Shown here: positions 62,859-64,000 of the stretch, piece by piece | Layout of the letters: every line of letters starts with the position of its first letter | How positions within the stretch are numbered: position 1 is the first letter of the stretch | Origin: Prevotella merdae | GTDB taxonomy: Bacteria > Bacteroidota > Bacteroidia > Bacteroidales > Bacteroidaceae | Direction: 5' to 3' | NCBI RefSeq assembly: GCF_900290275.1 | Contig: NZ_LT985324.1 | Span: forward strand, 569,465 to 633,464 | Length of the DNA stretch: 64,000 nt | Notes under the pieces: generated by a model | Told to the model about the DNA's origin: nothing | The model's database searches: none | Seen by the model: the letters and a program-made list of their open reading frames with translations, nothing else | Translations under genes and position numbers: made by a program

Positions 62859-63746
62859 ATGTGTCGGTTACTTGGTGTAACCAAGCAAGCCTATTACAAA
62901 CATGGTGACAGTTCCATGTTAAAGGTTGCGCAAGAGGCGTTCGTTGTAGAGTTCATCAAAGGCGTTCGCAAGAAAGACCCAGGTATTGGCGGCAATAAGC
63001 TTTGGTTCATGTACCAAAGGCAATTTGGCGTATCCAGAAGTGTTGGCTACAACCGCTTTTATGACATTGTCGAGAAATACAACCTTAAGGTACGAAAGGT
63101 AAAACGTAGGGTGAAGACAACAGACTCCGCCCATGACCTTCCATTGTATCCTAATATTGTTAAGGATTTGCTTCCCAGCCGTCCATGCCAACTGATTGTC
63201 AGTGACATAACGTATATACCATATTATCTCGACCCCGAGAGCGGTGAGTACAAGTTCTGTTATCTTGCCCTCATTACGGACTATTATACAAAGGAGATAG
63301 TCGGGTATAGTGTCGCTCCAACGCTAGAGTCTATTCATGCCATAGAAGCCCTTAAGATGGCTTTGGATTACTACAAAGGAAATGACCTTAGCCAACTGAT
63401 TCATCATTCTGACCGTGGGGTTCAGTATGCAAGTTACCAATATACTGGTTTGCTCAAGCAATACAACATACAAATCAGCATGACGGAAACAGGCAATCCC
63501 AAGGACAATGCCGTTGCAGAAAGAGTCAACAATACTATCAAGAACGAGCTTTTGAAAGGCATGTCGTTTACTTCTATATCAGAGGTCTTGGTGGCAGTAA
63601 AGGCTGCCATCCGCTTCTATAACGAAGAACGTCCACATTTGAGTCTTGACGGCTTGACCCCTCGTGAGGCTGCAAAGAAAAGAGGCGAGATTGATAAAAG
63701 ATGGATAAGTTACAGAGAAAAAGCGATAAAAGCTAAGGTTGCTTAG
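62859..63746 (+). CDS. IS3-family transposase OrfB (DDE integrase)
   Basis: About 295 aa from the internal ATG at 62859, but most likely made as the C-terminal part of an OrfAB frameshift product beginning at 62455. HTH_21-like helix (IKGVRKKDPGIGGNKLWFMY) at about 34-53, then the rve integrase core. The DDE residues are visible: Asp in VSDITYIPYY (about 110), Asp in HHSDRGVQYASY (about 188) and Glu in NPKDNAVAERVNNTIKNELL (about 223). The frame is intact and the element may be active. Confidence 0.92.
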   Translation: MCRLLGVTKQAYYKHGDSSMLKVAQEAFVVEFIKGVRKKDPGIGGNKLWFMYQRQFGVSRSVGYNRFYDIVEKYNLKVRKVKRRVKTTDSAHDLPLYPNIVKDLLPSRPCQLIVSDITYIPYYLDPESGEYKFCYLALITDYYTKEIVGYSVAPTLESIHAIEALKMALDYYKGNDLSQLIHHSDRGVQYASYQYTGLLKQYNIQISMTETGNPKDNAVAERVNNTIKNELLKGMSFTSISEVLVAVKAAIRFYNEERPHLSLDGLTPREAAKKRGEIDKRWISYREKAIKAKVA

Positions 63747-63808
63747 AATCTTTTTGTATCTTTGCACCACCAAGGAACTACGTGATGGTTTAAGCCACCA
63801 ACGTAAAA

Positions 63809-63842
63809 AGTTTGAGTTGGGCATCGAGCCCAACCCAAACTT
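63809..63842 (+). other. Hairpin in the IS3 right flank
   Basis: AAGTTTGAGTTGGGC pairs with GCCCAACCCAAACTT with a single mismatch around an ATCG loop. It lies 60 nt past OrfB, inside the putative element, with TATCTTTG upstream at 63757. It could be a terminator of OrfB or part of a small RNA; no T-run follows. Confidence 0.5.
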
Positions 63843-63948
63843 ACCAAGGAAGCTACGCTCAGGATTATCCCCCAACATGTTTCTTTGCGGAGATATGAAG
63901 GGTAATTTTATTTGTGACTATAGGCATAAGTAGTCAACTATAAGTATG

Positions 63949-64000
63949 ACTAAAATTAAATAAGTCAACGTGAATTATAAATAAGTAATAACTGAGTCAA
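63949..64000. other. Window end, no gene
   Basis: AT-rich sequence beyond the proposed right end of the IS. It contains one more GTCAAC (63963-63970) and GAGTCAA at the very end, reminiscent of the terminal repeat core. No gene is visible. Confidence 0.3.

Larger units (their letters stand above)
62420..63948 (+). mobile_element. IS3-family insertion sequence, about 1.5 kb
   Basis: The element encodes OrfA and OrfB with a -1 frameshift site. Imperfect terminal repeats are proposed at 62422-62441 (TAAATATGGTTGACTCCCTA) and 63927-63946 (complement TACTTATAGTTGACTACTTA), 15 of 20 identical. No convincing target duplication is seen, so the ends are provisional. The 200 nt between OrfB and the right end is non-coding, with a promoter-like TATCTTTG at 63757-63764 and a strong hairpin at 63809-63842. 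Confidence 0.7.

Overview
The window reads as a chromosomal segment of a Bacteroidales bacterium, most likely Prevotellaceae (Prevotella/Segatella-like). This is inferred from the recurrent TAnnTTTG promoter element of the Bacteroidetes primary sigma factor, the fused LpxC-FabZ protein, GLPGLI-family exported proteins, SusD-less TonB-type beta-barrel proteins and the scarcity of Shine-Dalgarno sequences. No species assignment is claimed.

Positions 1-850 hold a remnant of a C39-like cysteine peptidase and AT-rich intergenic DNA. Positions 850-14,700 are a dense minus-strand housekeeping block: penicillin-binding protein 1A, miaA, the lipid A genes lpxD-lpxC/fabZ-lpxA, pyrF, prfA, purM, aroE, ubiE/menG, purC and phoH. 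Positions 14,800-18,000 hold an exported DUF5715 protein that carries an M15-peptidase-like zinc motif, a YihY membrane protein and a membrane-anchored helix-hairpin-helix protein. Positions 18,160-27,230 carry htpG, lpd and a glycine-cleavage operon headed by a lipoate ligase (lplA-gcvT-gcvH-gcvPA-gcvPB), so lipoylation, the four cleavage subunits and the E3 component lie together. A 181-bp foldback element separates gcvPB from lpd.

Positions 27,230-40,500 hold a six-unit 22-bp tandem repeat, an Uup-type ABC-F ATPase with engB, the anaerobic pyruvate formate-lyase genes pflB and pflA, and, between those two, a class-C group II intron sitting directly behind the terminator of ettA. Ribosomal protein S1 and an MltF-like lytic transglycosylase follow. 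Positions 40,600-43,830 are hisG-hisD-hisC, with no hisB next.

From 43,860 to 62,300 the window is accessory DNA. A four-gene operon encodes an Ig-like exported protein, two GLPGLI proteins and a large TonB-type beta-barrel. Three more TonB-type barrels, two predicted lipoproteins, a four-helix membrane protein with a decayed second copy, a PD-(D/E)XK 'transposase', an AAA-ATPase/PD-(D/E)XK protein and a DUF3791 gene with a broken DUF3990 partner follow. Five copies of one hairpin (ATCGGTCAAGCAAAG...TTTGCTTGACCGAT) stand at the 3' ends of transcription units and occur only in this part. Two of the barrel genes share a nearly identical promoter, which suggests growth by local duplication. The window ends with an IS3-family insertion sequence that uses a -1 frameshift.

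The most interesting material is the accessory island (repeated hairpins, duplicated promoter, GLPGLI/barrel operon), the intron-behind-terminator arrangement, the foldback element in the gcv-lpd gap, the possible peptidase motif in the DUF5715 protein, and the broken DUF3791/DUF3990 pair.
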